Origin: Avispirillum sp959601495
GTDB taxonomy: Bacteria; Bacillota; Clostridia; Oscillospirales; CAG-272
Assembly (NCBI GenBank): GCA_959601495.1
Contig: CAUGPT010000006.1
Span: 14,374-78,373 of the forward strand
Direction of reading: 5' to 3'
Length of the DNA stretch: 64,000 bases
Shown: positions 24,911-33,492 of the stretch, in pieces
Numbering within the stretch: position 1 is the stretch's first letter
How the letters are laid out: each line of letters begins with the position of its first letter
Notes under the pieces: model-generated
Database searches by the model: none
What the model was told of the DNA's origin: nothing
What the model saw: only the letters and a program-made list of their open reading frames with translations
Position numbers and translations under genes: made by a program

Positions 24911-25963
24911 TTAGGCTTCAAAAGCAAAAACAGTGTTGTGAGTATAAACTTCACCCGGCTCAAGAACCGTTGAGGTGAACTCCGGATGATTTATTGCGTC
25001 GGGCATTTTCTGCGTCTCAAAGCAGACGGCGCTGCGTTTCACCTGTTTTACTCCGCCCTTGAAAGGCACATCGTCTTCATCAAGCATATTCGCCGTATAC
25101 ACGCCGACGCACGGCTGGTCAGTGGAAACGGTCATCTTTATGCCGCTTTCGGGTGACTCCAGCGTGCAGCGGCGTCGAAGCTTTCCGTCAAAGTCGTTGA
25201 ATATAAAGTTGTTGTCGTATCCGCCGCACTGCTTTTTCATATCGGGATCGCTGTCAAAATCACGGCCGATAGCCTTCGGGGTCGTAAAATCGTAAACTCC
25301 GCCGAGGACGCTTACGATTCTGCCGGTGGGGATTATATCGAAATCCTGCTCGTTCATGCTGTCCGCGTCTATCCACATGATATGCTCGCCGACAGTTGAC
25401 TCGCTGCAGCCGTTCAGATTGAAATACGAATGGTTTGTAAGATTGATAACAGTTTTTTTGTCTGTGTACGCCTCATAGGATACGGCAAGGGCGCCGTGTT
25501 TTTTCAGCGTATATACAACGGTAACGTTCAGCGTTCCCGGGTATCCTTCCTCCATATCGGGGCTGACATATGTAAGCGTCAGCGACGGCTCGTCACCGTC
25601 CTCGCACCATGCGCTCCACACTCTTTTGTTAAAACCGATCTTACCGCCGTGCGCCGTAAATGTGCCGCAGTTGGGATACAGCTCGTAGGTTTTGCCGTCA
25701 AGAGTGAATCTTGAGTTTGATATGCGGTTTGTAACTCTGCCGATAACGGCACCCTGATATCCGCCGACAGTAAGATAACCGGTGAGATCGTCATATCCGC
25801 AGACAACGTCGCGCTCGCAATTGTCTCTGTCGCGCACCCAAAGGTTTATTACCGTTCCGCCGAAATTTGTAATGCGCACTCTGACCGAGCTGCCGTTTTC
25901 AAGAGTGTAAGCATACACCTCGCTGCCGTTTGGGGATATTCCGAATGGTTCTTTTATGATCAT
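24911..25963 (-). CDS. galM: Aldose 1-epimerase (mutarotase)
   Basis: 350 residues. Interconverts alpha and beta anomers of galactose or glucose. The family pattern is present: NFGGTVINLWVRDRD, GAVIGRVTNRI, TAHGGKIGFNKRVW with the conserved His, NLTNHSYFNLNG with the second catalytic His, and a late CFETQKMPDAINHP with Glu. It precedes no terminator of its own; galE lies 227 bases upstream on the same strand. The stretch 25964-26140 holds no convincing gene. Confidence 0.95.
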   Translation of the reverse strand: MIIKEPFGISPNGSEVYAYTLENGSSVRVRITNFGGTVINLWVRDRDNCERDVVCGYDDLTGYLTVGGYQGAVIGRVTNRISNSRFTLDGKTYELYPNCGTFTAHGGKIGFNKRVWSAWCEDGDEPSLTLTYVSPDMEEGYPGTLNVTVVYTLKKHGALAVSYEAYTDKKTVINLTNHSYFNLNGCSESTVGEHIMWIDADSMNEQDFDIIPTGRIVSVLGGVYDFTTPKAIGRDFDSDPDMKKQCGGYDNNFIFNDFDGKLRRRCTLESPESGIKMTVSTDQPCVGVYTANMLDEDDVPFKGGVKQVKRSAVCFETQKMPDAINHPEFTSTVLEPGEVYTHNTVFAFEA

Positions 25964-26140
25964 GTCTCTTCCCTTTCAAAAATAAAATAAGAAACTTTCG
26001 CACAGGCTGCCGCCTTGCTTTTCCGCAGCCACGCTGCGCCCATACACCGACTGTCTTTCGCTGCATTTAAAAGCGCAGCGCCCGGTACGATTTCCTGTTT
26101 TTCAAAAAGCACGCCGCGCAGTGCCGCTTTCCCGTCTTTC

Positions 26141-26173
26141 AAAATCAGCCTCCCCGTGGGGGAGGCTGATAAA
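26141..26173 (-). terminator. Terminator of galE
   Basis: ATCAGCCTCCCC (26144-26155) and GGGGAGGCTGAT (26159-26170) pair perfectly around a GTG loop, with TTTT following on the minus strand. Confidence 0.85.
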
Positions 26174-26189
26174 AGCTTCGGTCAAAAAC

Positions 26190-27203
26190 TCAGTCCGGAT
26201 AGCCGTCGGGGTTCTTCTCCTGCCAGCGCGCAAGATCCTCGCACATTTCCTGAATACCGTGCTCGGCTTTCCATCCGAGAACATTGTATGCCTTTGCGGG
26301 ATCCGCATAGCACTCGGCAATATCACCGGGGCGGCGGGGTCCGATCTTGTACTTGACGGTTTTTCCGCTTGCCTTTTCGTATGCCTTGACTATCTCGAGA
26401 ACGGAGTAGCCGTTACCGGTGCCGACGTTGAAATAGTCGATGCCGCTGTGACCGTCCGTCCAGTCAAGAGCCTTGAGATGAGCGCGGGCGAGGTCAACGA
26501 CGTGGATATAGTCGCGAACGCCCGTACCGTCGGGTGTATCGTAATCGTCGCCGTAGACTGTCAGGCACTCAAGCTTGCCTGCGGCAACCTTTGAAACATA
26601 AGGCAGCAGGTTGTTGGGAATACCCTGAGGATCCTCGCCGATAAGACCGGATTTGTGCGCGCCGATAGGATTGAAGTAGCGCAGGATCGCAACCGTCAGC
26701 TCGGGATCGGCATGGCAAAGATCTCCGAGAATTCTCTCTATCATGAGCTTTGTCTCGCCGTAAGGGTTAGTTGTCGACAGCGGGAAATCCTCTGTGATCG
26801 GCACTCTCTTGGGAAGGCCGTAAACCGTTGCGGAGGAAGAAAATACGATCTTATGAACGCCGTACTTTCTCATCAAAAGGCAAAGATTGAATGTGCTGTC
26901 AAGATTGTTTCTGTAATACTCAAGAGGCTTTGCGACGGATTCGCCGACGGCCTTGAGACCTGCGAAATGGATAACTGCGCTGAACTCGTTTTCCTTGAAA
27001 ACCTTTTCAGCCGCGTCATAGTCGCAAAGGTCAGCCTCATAGAACTTGGGGCGCTTACCCGTGATCTGCTCTATACGGTCGATAACGCATCTTTTGCTGT
27101 TTGAAAGGTTGTCAACGATAACGACCTCACGACCTGCATTCAGAAGCTCGACAACTGTATGCGAACCGATAAAACCGGTGCCACCTGTAATAAGAATAGC
27201 CAT
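26190..27203 (-). CDS. galE: UDP-glucose 4-epimerase
   Basis: 337 residues. Interconverts UDP-glucose and UDP-galactose. The start MAILITGGTGFIGSHT holds the NAD-binding GxxGxxG; FSSSATVYG and TNPYGETKLMIE supply the catalytic Ser/Thr and YxxxK; DYIHVVDLA and NVGTGNGYSVLE are GalE hallmarks. The ATG at 27203 has AAGGAGG eight bases upstream; an open extension of 28 codons is not family-like. It follows the nucleotidyltransferase gene by 46 bases and likely shares its transcript. Confidence 0.97.
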   Translation of the reverse strand: MAILITGGTGFIGSHTVVELLNAGREVVIVDNLSNSKRCVIDRIEQITGKRPKFYEADLCDYDAAEKVFKENEFSAVIHFAGLKAVGESVAKPLEYYRNNLDSTFNLCLLMRKYGVHKIVFSSSATVYGLPKRVPITEDFPLSTTNPYGETKLMIERILGDLCHADPELTVAILRYFNPIGAHKSGLIGEDPQGIPNNLLPYVSKVAAGKLECLTVYGDDYDTPDGTGVRDYIHVVDLARAHLKALDWTDGHSGIDYFNVGTGNGYSVLEIVKAYEKASGKTVKYKIGPRRPGDIAECYADPAKAYNVLGWKAEHGIQEMCEDLARWQEKNPDGYPD

Positions 27204-27249
27204 TAATATATCCTCCTTGTCGGAAAATGCGGAATTTACACGAAAAACT

Positions 27250-28155
27250 TTACTTCCAAAGTCCCTCGGGATATGTGCCGTCTGCAATCATCTCGCCGAT
27301 GCGTGCAACAACTGCGGGCTTATCATCTGCGTAGGTAACGCCGTACCACTTAGCACTGGTTTCGATGACCTTAACAGTGCAGTCGCCCTCGTTCTTCAGC
27401 TCGCCGACAACGTTGGGCAGGAAGCACTCACTCTTGAGAGGCTCGCGCTCGGTGTCGTTTACAAACACATCAAAGCGGCGGTGCGCGCCCTTGAATATTT
27501 CGGGCGTAAAGCACCAGAAGTTCATGGAAACTACGGTTTCGGGAGCAAGGTCAACGGTGTTACCCATCTCGTCCTCAAAACGTCCGCCGGTCGCGGTCTT
27601 ATATATCTTGGTTCTCTCAACGATCTTGTCGAGATAGCCGTCCTTTGTCTCGCAGACACCGCGGGCAACGCTGCCGTTGTCGGTAAGGGTGTTGCCGAGG
27701 CGGTAGCCTATCATGGCGTATTCGTTCTTATCGGACTTGCCGACGCTCTTGAGAAACTCGGCAGCTTTAACATAAGCGTCTCTGCCGTAGAAGTCATCCG
27801 CATTGATAACTGCAAAGCAGTCGTCACCGACAACATCCTCGGCACAGAGGATAGCGTGAGTGGTGCCCCAGGGCTTGACTCTCTCAGCGGGGATCTTATC
27901 CGCGGGAACGAATTTGTCCATCTTCTGGAAAGCGTACTCAACCTTGATCTTGCCCTCAAGACGCTTGCCGATAGTCTCGTGGAAATCCTCGTAGTTTTCT
28001 TCTTTTATGATAAATACAACACGGTCAAAACCCGCTCGCAGAGCGTCGTACACAGAAAAGTCGATAATAAATTCTCCCTCCTTGGTAAATGGGTCGATCT
28101 GCTTGAGACCGCCGTAGCGGCTGCCCATTCCGGCTGCAAGTACAAGAAGTGTCAT
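27250..28155 (-). CDS. Sugar-phosphate nucleotidyltransferase
   Basis: 301 residues. Transfers a nucleotide to a sugar 1-phosphate. Begins MTLLVLAAGMGSRYGGLKQ, the nucleotide-binding loop of the class; then FVPADKIPAERVKPWGTTHAILCAEDV with AINADDFYG for the metal site. GAGG lies nine bases before the ATG at 28155. Its position before galE and near galM suggests a role in a galactose or hexosamine UDP-sugar route, possibly replacing GalT, as reported for some bifidobacterial and clostridial pathways; this is inference. No galK is in the window. Confidence 0.8.
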   Translation of the reverse strand: MTLLVLAAGMGSRYGGLKQIDPFTKEGEFIIDFSVYDALRAGFDRVVFIIKEENYEDFHETIGKRLEGKIKVEYAFQKMDKFVPADKIPAERVKPWGTTHAILCAEDVVGDDCFAVINADDFYGRDAYVKAAEFLKSVGKSDKNEYAMIGYRLGNTLTDNGSVARGVCETKDGYLDKIVERTKIYKTATGGRFEDEMGNTVDLAPETVVSMNFWCFTPEIFKGAHRRFDVFVNDTEREPLKSECFLPNVVGELKNEGDCTVKVIETSAKWYGVTYADDKPAVVARIGEMIADGTYPEGLWK

Positions 28156-28314
28156 ATAAATATACCTCATCTTTCTAAGGCACGGATCCGCAGATAAATG
28201 CATATTGACCCGAAAGCCTATTTTGTTACTTATATTTTAGTACATTCCGCGCCCGATTTCAAGGGGATTTGCATTATTTCGCGCAAAAGAGTATAAATTA
28301 TTCTCAATACGGTA

Positions 28315-28342
28315 TTGACAAAAACGAAAGCGGTGGTATAAT
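28315..28342 (+). promoter_or_regulatory. Sigma-A promoter of the Crp/Fnr gene
   Basis: TTGACA (28315-28320), 16-base spacer, TATAAT (28337-28342). Confidence 0.92.
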
Positions 28343-28347
28343 AATTT

Positions 28348-28363
28348 TGTCTCAAATGAGACA
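28348..28363 (+). promoter_or_regulatory. Operator-like dyad at the Crp/Fnr gene transcription start
   Basis: TGTCTCA-AA-TGAGACA has perfect seven-base arms and begins six bases after the -10 box, across the likely transcription start. That position suits repression, so the downstream Crp/Fnr protein may control its own gene. It differs from the FNR consensus (TTGAT-N4-ATCAA). Confidence 0.7.
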
Positions 28364-28405
28364 TTTTGCTACTGTAATTTCAAAATCCGAAAAGGAAGCA
28401 TTGAA

Positions 28406-29071
28406 GTGACAAAAAAAGAAGTACTATCGTCCCTGTTTTTGTTTTCGGGCTGCGACTTCGATGCCCTTGACGCGAAATACGGCATTTGCAGCGGCAGCAC
28501 GGAAAAGACATACGGCGACGGTAAAACAATACTGTGCGCAGGCAGCGGCAGCGGACTGCCCGCCGTGTCAGACGGGCACGCGGTAATTGTTGCGGGCGAC
28601 GGCAGCCGCTGCGCGGTTCTGCGCTATCTTTCCGAGGGAGACTCCTTCGGCGCGGCGTCCCTCTTTTCGGGCGGCGAGCACCGCACGTTTGTAAAAAGCT
28701 CCGGCGGCTGCACCGTTGTTACACTGCCCCGAAAAATTCTTTGCAGGCTTCTGCGTGAGGTACCCGACTGCTCGATGGCTTACATTTCGTTTCTTTCCGA
28801 GAGGATAGCGTTTCTCAACAGAAAGATAACCGCCTTCACCGCAGGCAGCGCCGAGGCAAAGCTTGCCGTGTACCTGAGCGGTCTGCCCATTGATAAAGAC
28901 GGCAAAGCAAGCGTTGACGTAAGCTATTCTTCCCTTGCGGATATGCTGGGCATAAGCCGCGCTTCCCTTTACCGTGCACTTGACAGTCTTGAGAGCGCAG
29001 GGCTCATAGCGCGCAAAAATAAAGACCTGACGATCCCCAATATTAAGGCGCTGTGCGACTATGCACTGTGA
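28406..29071 (+). CDS. Crp/Fnr family transcriptional regulator
   Basis: 221 residues. N-terminal cyclic-nucleotide-like beta-roll (GDSFGAASLFSGGEHRTFV), dimer helix, and C-terminal winged helix-turn-helix with YSSLADMLGISRASLYRALDSLESAGLIARK. No CxxC-type FNR iron-sulfur cluster is evident; a few scattered cysteines are present (GCDFD, YGICSG, DCS). The start is a GTG at 28406 with AAAGGA nine bases upstream. It lies 54 bases before an ABC importer operon, which it may control in response to a small molecule. Confidence 0.9.
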   Translation: MTKKEVLSSLFLFSGCDFDALDAKYGICSGSTEKTYGDGKTILCAGSGSGLPAVSDGHAVIVAGDGSRCAVLRYLSEGDSFGAASLFSGGEHRTFVKSSGGCTVVTLPRKILCRLLREVPDCSMAYISFLSERIAFLNRKITAFTAGSAEAKLAVYLSGLPIDKDGKASVDVSYSSLADMLGISRASLYRALDSLESAGLIARKNKDLTIPNIKALCDYAL

Positions 29072-29125
29072 CAATGCGCCCTGCGGCACATCAAATTATG
29101 TAAACCATTAAAAGGAGATATACCA

Positions 29126-30187
29126 ATGAAAAAGTTTTTAGCAATTCTTCTGGCTGTTCTTATGTGCGCAGCCGTTCTCACCGCCTGCGGCGCAAAGAAG
29201 GCAGACGGTACCGACACAACCGCCGACACCGCAGCCGACACAGCAGCAGAGACCCATCCCGAAAAGACAACACTTTCAAAAGATCCCGTTCGGGTTTTCA
29301 CCCTTAAGGGACCTACGGGCATGGGCATGGCAAAACTTATAAGCGACAGCAAAAACGGAGATGCATCCCTAAACTACGAGTTCACCGTCGCCTCCTCTGC
29401 CGACGAGTTCACAGGCACCATAATCCAGGGCGATTTTGAGTTTGCGGCCGTTCCCACAAACCTTGCCGCAGTGCTCGCGGCAAAAACAAACGGAGCTGTT
29501 TCCGTTGCGGCAGTTAATACTCTCGGCGTGCTTTACGTACTTGAAAACGGCGACAGCGTAAAGTCTGTTGAAGACCTGGCAGGCAAAACAATATACTCCT
29601 CCGGCCAGGGCGCTGTTCCCGAGTATGCTCTCAACTACATTCTCGACGCTTTCGGCATTGAGTGCAATGTTATCTACGAAAGCGAGCACGACGCAGTTGT
29701 CAGCGATCTTATAACAAAGAAAGCCGACATTGCGATACTCCCCGAGCCTAAAGTGACCGCCGCTCTCAAGAACTCCGACGCTCCCGAGGGACTTCGCGTT
29801 GCTCTCGATCTCAACGATCTATGGAAAGCAGCCTGCGAGAAAAAGGGAGACAGCGGCGAACTTTACATGGGCTGCGTTATCGTAAACACTGCATGGGCAA
29901 ACGAGCATCCCAACGAGCTCGAAGCATTTCTCAGCGATTACAAGGCGAGCGTTGACATCTGCTCCGCAGATCCCGACACCGCGTCAACTCTTATAGCAGA
30001 CGCGGGCATCATCCCTGCCGCGCCCGTTGCTAAAGCGGCAATGGCAAACTGCCACATAGTCTTTATAATCGGCGATAAAATGGCAGAAGGTCTCAAGGGC
30101 TTCTACAACGTTCTCTACGGCTTCAATCCCGCCTCCGTCGGCGGCAAGCTGCCGGACGACAGTTTTTATATAAACCTTGCAAAATGA
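29126..30187 (+). CDS. ABC transporter substrate-binding lipoprotein (NMT1/SsuA-like)
   Basis: 353 residues. Signal peptide with lipobox LTACG (cysteine 21), a Thr/Ala/Asp linker, then two lobes: VRVFTLKGPTGMGMAKLI, FEFAAVPTNLAAVLA, VKSVEDLAGKTIYSSGQGAVPEYAL and ADIAILPEPKVTAAL. These are marks of the NMT1/THI5/SsuA-like group that feed ABC importers of sulfonates, pyrimidines or aromatic acids. The real ligand is unknown. It is the first gene of the importer, with permease and ATPase next. Confidence 0.87.
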   Translation: MKKFLAILLAVLMCAAVLTACGAKKADGTDTTADTAADTAAETHPEKTTLSKDPVRVFTLKGPTGMGMAKLISDSKNGDASLNYEFTVASSADEFTGTIIQGDFEFAAVPTNLAAVLAAKTNGAVSVAAVNTLGVLYVLENGDSVKSVEDLAGKTIYSSGQGAVPEYALNYILDAFGIECNVIYESEHDAVVSDLITKKADIAILPEPKVTAALKNSDAPEGLRVALDLNDLWKAACEKKGDSGELYMGCVIVNTAWANEHPNELEAFLSDYKASVDICSADPDTASTLIADAGIIPAAPVAKAAMANCHIVFIIGDKMAEGLKGFYNVLYGFNPASVGGKLPDDSFYINLAK

Positions 30188-30301
30188 ACCCGATTGACAC
30201 ATTGCCGACTTAGGCGTATAATTTCAGAGGGCAAAGCCTTGGGCTGCGCCCTCTGTATTATTACATTTGTACTAAGACTGTTCAAAGGAGGTATATCGGT
30301 G

Positions 30302-31081
30302 ATGAAAAACCTGAAACGTATAGCCGCGGGTGTGTTTTCCGTGCTTTTCTGGCTCTCTGTGTGGACGCTTGCGGCGTACATATGCGCAAAAGAAGTTCTT
30401 TTGCCCTCCCCGCTTTCCGTTCTTCGCTCACTTGCCTCCCTTGCCGCCTCATCTCAGTTCTGGATATCCTGCGCCATGAGCCTTCTGCGCGTATGCGCGG
30501 GACTTGCGGCAGGCGCCGTTCTCGGCATTGCCTGCGCAGCCGTTTCTATCCGTTGGAAGATCGGACGTGCGCTTATATCCCCCGCGCTTTCGGTCATACG
30601 CGCCACTCCCGTCGCGTCCTTTATAATCCTGGCATTTATCTGGATGAGCCGCGGCACTATCCCCGTGTTCACATCGTCGCTTATAGTACTGCCGGTAGTA
30701 TGGTCGTCAGTCACGGGCGCCGTTTCATCGATAGACACGAAGCTTTGCGAAATGGCAGCGGTATTCCGCCTGCCGCTTTCGGTCAGGCTGCGCCGCATAT
30801 ACATACCGAGCATGCTGCCGGCGTTCGCCGAGGGCTTCAAAACAAGTCTCGGCATGGCTTGGAAGGCGGGCGTCGCCGCCGAAGTGCTCTGCACACCGGC
30901 GCGCTCGATCGGAGCCTCGCTCAACAGCGCAAAGGTGTATCTCGAAACATCCGATATGTTTGCCTGGACTGCAACCGTTATAATACTCAGCATGCTTATG
31001 GAGTTCGGTCTTTCAAAGCTTTTGGCTTCTGTCAGTCGTAAGTATTCCGATCCCGCAGCGGAGGTGAGCGGCAATGATTGA
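30302..31081 (+). CDS. ABC transporter permease
   Basis: 259 residues from the ATG at 30302; a GTG one codon earlier is seven bases from AGGAGG and equally possible. Membrane segments include VFSVLFWLSVWTLAAYICA and LSVIRATPVASFIILAFIW. The cytoplasmic EAA-type loop follows (EMAAVFRLPLSVRLRRIYIPSMLPAFAEGF). This is the SsuC/TauC-type permease fold. It overlaps the ATPase gene by eight bases. Confidence 0.9.
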   Translation: MKNLKRIAAGVFSVLFWLSVWTLAAYICAKEVLLPSPLSVLRSLASLAASSQFWISCAMSLLRVCAGLAAGAVLGIACAAVSIRWKIGRALISPALSVIRATPVASFIILAFIWMSRGTIPVFTSSLIVLPVVWSSVTGAVSSIDTKLCEMAAVFRLPLSVRLRRIYIPSMLPAFAEGFKTSLGMAWKAGVAAEVLCTPARSIGASLNSAKVYLETSDMFAWTATVIILSMLMEFGLSKLLASVSRKYSDPAAEVSGND

Positions 31082-31625
31082 GATAAAGAATATCAGCAAA
31101 TCCTTCGGTGATAAAGCAGTTCTCCGCTGCCTGTCTGCCTCCTTCGGCAGCGGCATACACGGCATTTCCGCCCCGTCGGGAGCGGGAAAGACAACGCTTC
31201 TCAGAATAGTCGCGGGACTTGAAAAGCCCGACAGCGGAACCGTAAGCGGCGCGGGCAGAGTTTCGTTCTCGTTTCAGGAAGCGCGGCTCATTCCGTGGCT
31301 CGGCGCCGAAAAAAATGCAGCCATCGCGGAAGAGCGCCCGGGATATGCAAAAGAAATTCTTAAAATGCTCGGGCTCTCGGGCGAGTACGACACACCCGCG
31401 CGCAGTCTTTCGGGAGGAATGCAGATGCGCGTTTCTCTTGCAAGAGCGCTTGCCGCGCCGTTTGACACGCTGCTGCTCGACGAGCCCTTCTCGGGACTTG
31501 ACGCGGAAAGCACAGATATGGCAATGTCAGCCGTGCGAAAGCTTTGCGGCGGGCGCTGCGTGCTGCTTGTGACCCACAGCAGCCGAACGCTTGCACAGTG
31601 CGACAGCGTTTTCACTCTCGGCTGA
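31074..31625 (+). CDS. ABC transporter ATP-binding protein
   Basis: 183 residues, short for the class (about 240). Walker A is APSGAGKTT, Q-loop in FSFQEARLIPW, signature LSGGMQMRVSLARAL, Walker B LLLDEPFSGLD and the switch His in LLVTHSSR. The protein ends soon after the H-loop, so it lacks the usual C-terminal helical tail but keeps all catalytic motifs. Completes the importer with the upstream permease and binding protein. The stretch 31626-31740 has no gene. Confidence 0.92.
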   Translation: MIEIKNISKSFGDKAVLRCLSASFGSGIHGISAPSGAGKTTLLRIVAGLEKPDSGTVSGAGRVSFSFQEARLIPWLGAEKNAAIAEERPGYAKEILKMLGLSGEYDTPARSLSGGMQMRVSLARALAAPFDTLLLDEPFSGLDAESTDMAMSAVRKLCGGRCVLLVTHSSRTLAQCDSVFTLG

Positions 31626-31740
31626 CGGTCCTTGAAGCCGCCGCTTCTGATGACCCGAAGCAGCCTACCGTCATACGAAGCCGCGACTGTCTTATAGGTC
31701 CCGCTTTTTCCCTTACAAAAGGCAGCTCCTCTATACACGT

Positions 31741-31776
31741 AAAAAAACGCAGACGGACATACCGTCTGCGTTTTTA
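31741..31776. terminator. Bidirectional terminator
   Basis: AAAACGCAGACGG and CCGTCTGCGTTTT with a short loop and flanking A and T runs. It separates the ABC operon from the converging membrane-protein gene. Confidence 0.92.
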
Positions 31777-31805
31777 ACATAAGTCAATATTTGGGATACA
31801 AAGCC

Positions 31806-32822
31806 TTATTCGCCGTTGCCGGATCCCGCCTCCGCACTGACCTCTTTGTAGTACGGATCGATCATGACCTCTTTTATCTTCGGGAAAGCCGCATATACGC
31901 CCATGAATTCAATAAGTCCGAAGGCTATAATAAACGGAAGTATCAGTCCGAGCGGCAGAAATACTCTTACGAGAAGCAGATCAAGCGCTACTACCGCCGC
32001 CGTGCCCAGAAGCGCCAGAGCGTTTCTCTTTATGCCGAGCACCGAGAAATATATACTGTTTTTAATTATCTTGAACAGCCCCATATCAAAGGTGACTATC
32101 ATAAGATAAGCATACATTCTGACAAAGGAATAAATGATGATCATGCAGTACGCGGCTGCGTAAAGCGCCATAAACATGCCCGACGACGCGGCGTTCATTC
32201 TGTACGACAAAATATCGAAAGCGAGCATTGCGATCATCGCGGCGTCGATAACGCCGAAAATAATTCCCTGCTTCAGATTTTTCTTTACAGCGTACCAAAA
32301 ATCGCTCCATACAAAAACAGGCTCGCCGCGCAAAGTGTTGCGGAGTATGTACGTCGTTCCCACGTGGACGGGACCGAATGTGAAAAGCGTAAGCAGCGAG
32401 ATACCGAAGAATATCCATGAAAGCGTGGAAAATGACAGCACTGTTCCCTGCCTGCCGTAAACGCCCATCAGCGTCATAACAAGGGGCGATGAATCAAAGA
32501 ACGCGCTTCCCCGCAGCACGCTGTACATGCTGCTTACGGGGCTGAGGATATCAGTTGCGGTATAGGCATACGCCGCAATTGCGAAAAATATGGGAAAATT
32601 GCCGAAGATGAGCAAAATATTGCATGAGAAAATAATGTTCAGCTTGCGTCTGAAAAGCTTGAAAAAATTCGCAATGCCGGGCTTGTCCAAAACCTTGACT
32701 TCGTCTTTTTCTACGCCTTTTCCGTCACGGCGGAACATATTCTCGAACGGAATGAGGCTTCGTCTTCGCTTAAGCTCGGGCTCGTCGCTCGAATCGTTCA
32801 TATTCGGGTATTTTTTTGACAT
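31806..32822 (-). CDS. DUF624-like integral membrane protein
   Basis: 338 residues from the ATG at 32822 (MSKKYPNMNDSSDEPE). After a charged N-terminus come about five to six hydrophobic segments, e.g. LNIIFSCNILLIFGNFPIFF, FFGISLLTLFTFGPVHVGTTY and ALALLGTAAVVALDLLLVR. A cytoplasmic block with WSDFWYAVKKNLKQGIIFG resembles DUF624/YesL-type proteins often found near sugar ABC systems. Function is unknown. The next gene upstream encodes another membrane protein on the same strand. Confidence 0.65.
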   Translation of the reverse strand: MSKKYPNMNDSSDEPELKRRRSLIPFENMFRRDGKGVEKDEVKVLDKPGIANFFKLFRRKLNIIFSCNILLIFGNFPIFFAIAAYAYTATDILSPVSSMYSVLRGSAFFDSSPLVMTLMGVYGRQGTVLSFSTLSWIFFGISLLTLFTFGPVHVGTTYILRNTLRGEPVFVWSDFWYAVKKNLKQGIIFGVIDAAMIAMLAFDILSYRMNAASSGMFMALYAAAYCMIIIYSFVRMYAYLMIVTFDMGLFKIIKNSIYFSVLGIKRNALALLGTAAVVALDLLLVRVFLPLGLILPFIIAFGLIEFMGVYAAFPKIKEVMIDPYYKEVSAEAGSGNGE

Positions 32823-32865
32823 TCCTTCGGTCACCTTTCCGTAAAGAGTAATAATGTTCCGAAAA

Positions 32866-33366
32866 TCAGGCATACAGGCAGATATACGGTATAATTCTGA
32901 GAAGTGCCGCGGCGCCGCACACTGTAAAATAGCATATAAGCCGCACCGCGGGGCGCATTCTGTCGCTTGCCGAGAGCATCACGCAGTACACTGCCGTAAG
33001 AAGGGTCACCGCTCCGTAAGACGTGAGCACCGACAGCGCTCTGCATGAGGCGATGTTCTGAATGCAGAAAACACAAGACGCGCCCATGACGGCACCGCGC
33101 AGGGAAAATACCGCTGCCGCAGCTGCCACGGACTGTCCGGGTGTACAGATACTGATAAGAAAGAACGACAGTATATCCGCAAGGCAAAGACGAACGCAGC
33201 CGGCAGCAATACCGCCGGAAAACGGCGATCTGAATGCCAGAGAGACTCCCTCGGGAAAGCTCATAAGCGTTCCCAGTCGGCAAAACACCGCAAAGGACAG
33301 CGCCGCCGCAAGCATTACCGCCGCGCCCGCGCGCGCATAAGGTCTCCGAGCTGCCGTATACATCAT
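32866..33366 (-). CDS. Hypothetical membrane protein
   Basis: 166 residues from the ATG at 33366, which has GGGGG eight bases upstream. At least four hydrophobic stretches are seen (AAVMLAAALSFAVFCRLGTL, LADILSFFLISICTP, VFSLRGAVMGASCVFCI, LTSYGAVTLLTAVYCVML), with Arg-bearing loops. It precedes the DUF624-like gene by 43 bases on the same strand. I do not recognise the family. Confidence 0.5.
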   Translation of the reverse strand: MMYTAARRPYARAGAAVMLAAALSFAVFCRLGTLMSFPEGVSLAFRSPFSGGIAAGCVRLCLADILSFFLISICTPGQSVAAAAAVFSLRGAVMGASCVFCIQNIASCRALSVLTSYGAVTLLTAVYCVMLSASDRMRPAVRLICYFTVCGAAALLRIIPYICLYA

Positions 33367-33414
33367 AAGGATCACCCCCGTTTGTAAATACTATGAGGGT
33401 GATATTATATGTAT

Positions 33415-33450
33415 GACCGGCCGCGCCGGTGCGCAGCCGGTCATTTTTCC
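33415..33450. terminator. Possible terminator downstream of the cohesin-domain gene
   Basis: TGACCGGC and GCCGGTCA flank a 14-base GC-rich loop. The T-run is on the plus strand, whereas the preceding gene is on the minus strand, so efficiency is uncertain. A TATAAT lies close by on the minus strand, before the next gene. Confidence 0.4.
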
Positions 33451-33492
33451 GTGTTTCGGGGCAAAAACCGATTATTTGTCAGCAGTCTCGGT

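Noticed and set aside
25964..26142. Small 60-codon minus-strand frame between galM and galE
   Set aside because: It overlaps the galE terminator, has no family-like composition and no good ribosome site.
33062..33340. Plus-strand 92-codon frame opposite the hypothetical membrane protein
   Set aside because: The minus-strand reading has clear hydrophobic segments and a ribosome site; the plus-strand reading has neither.
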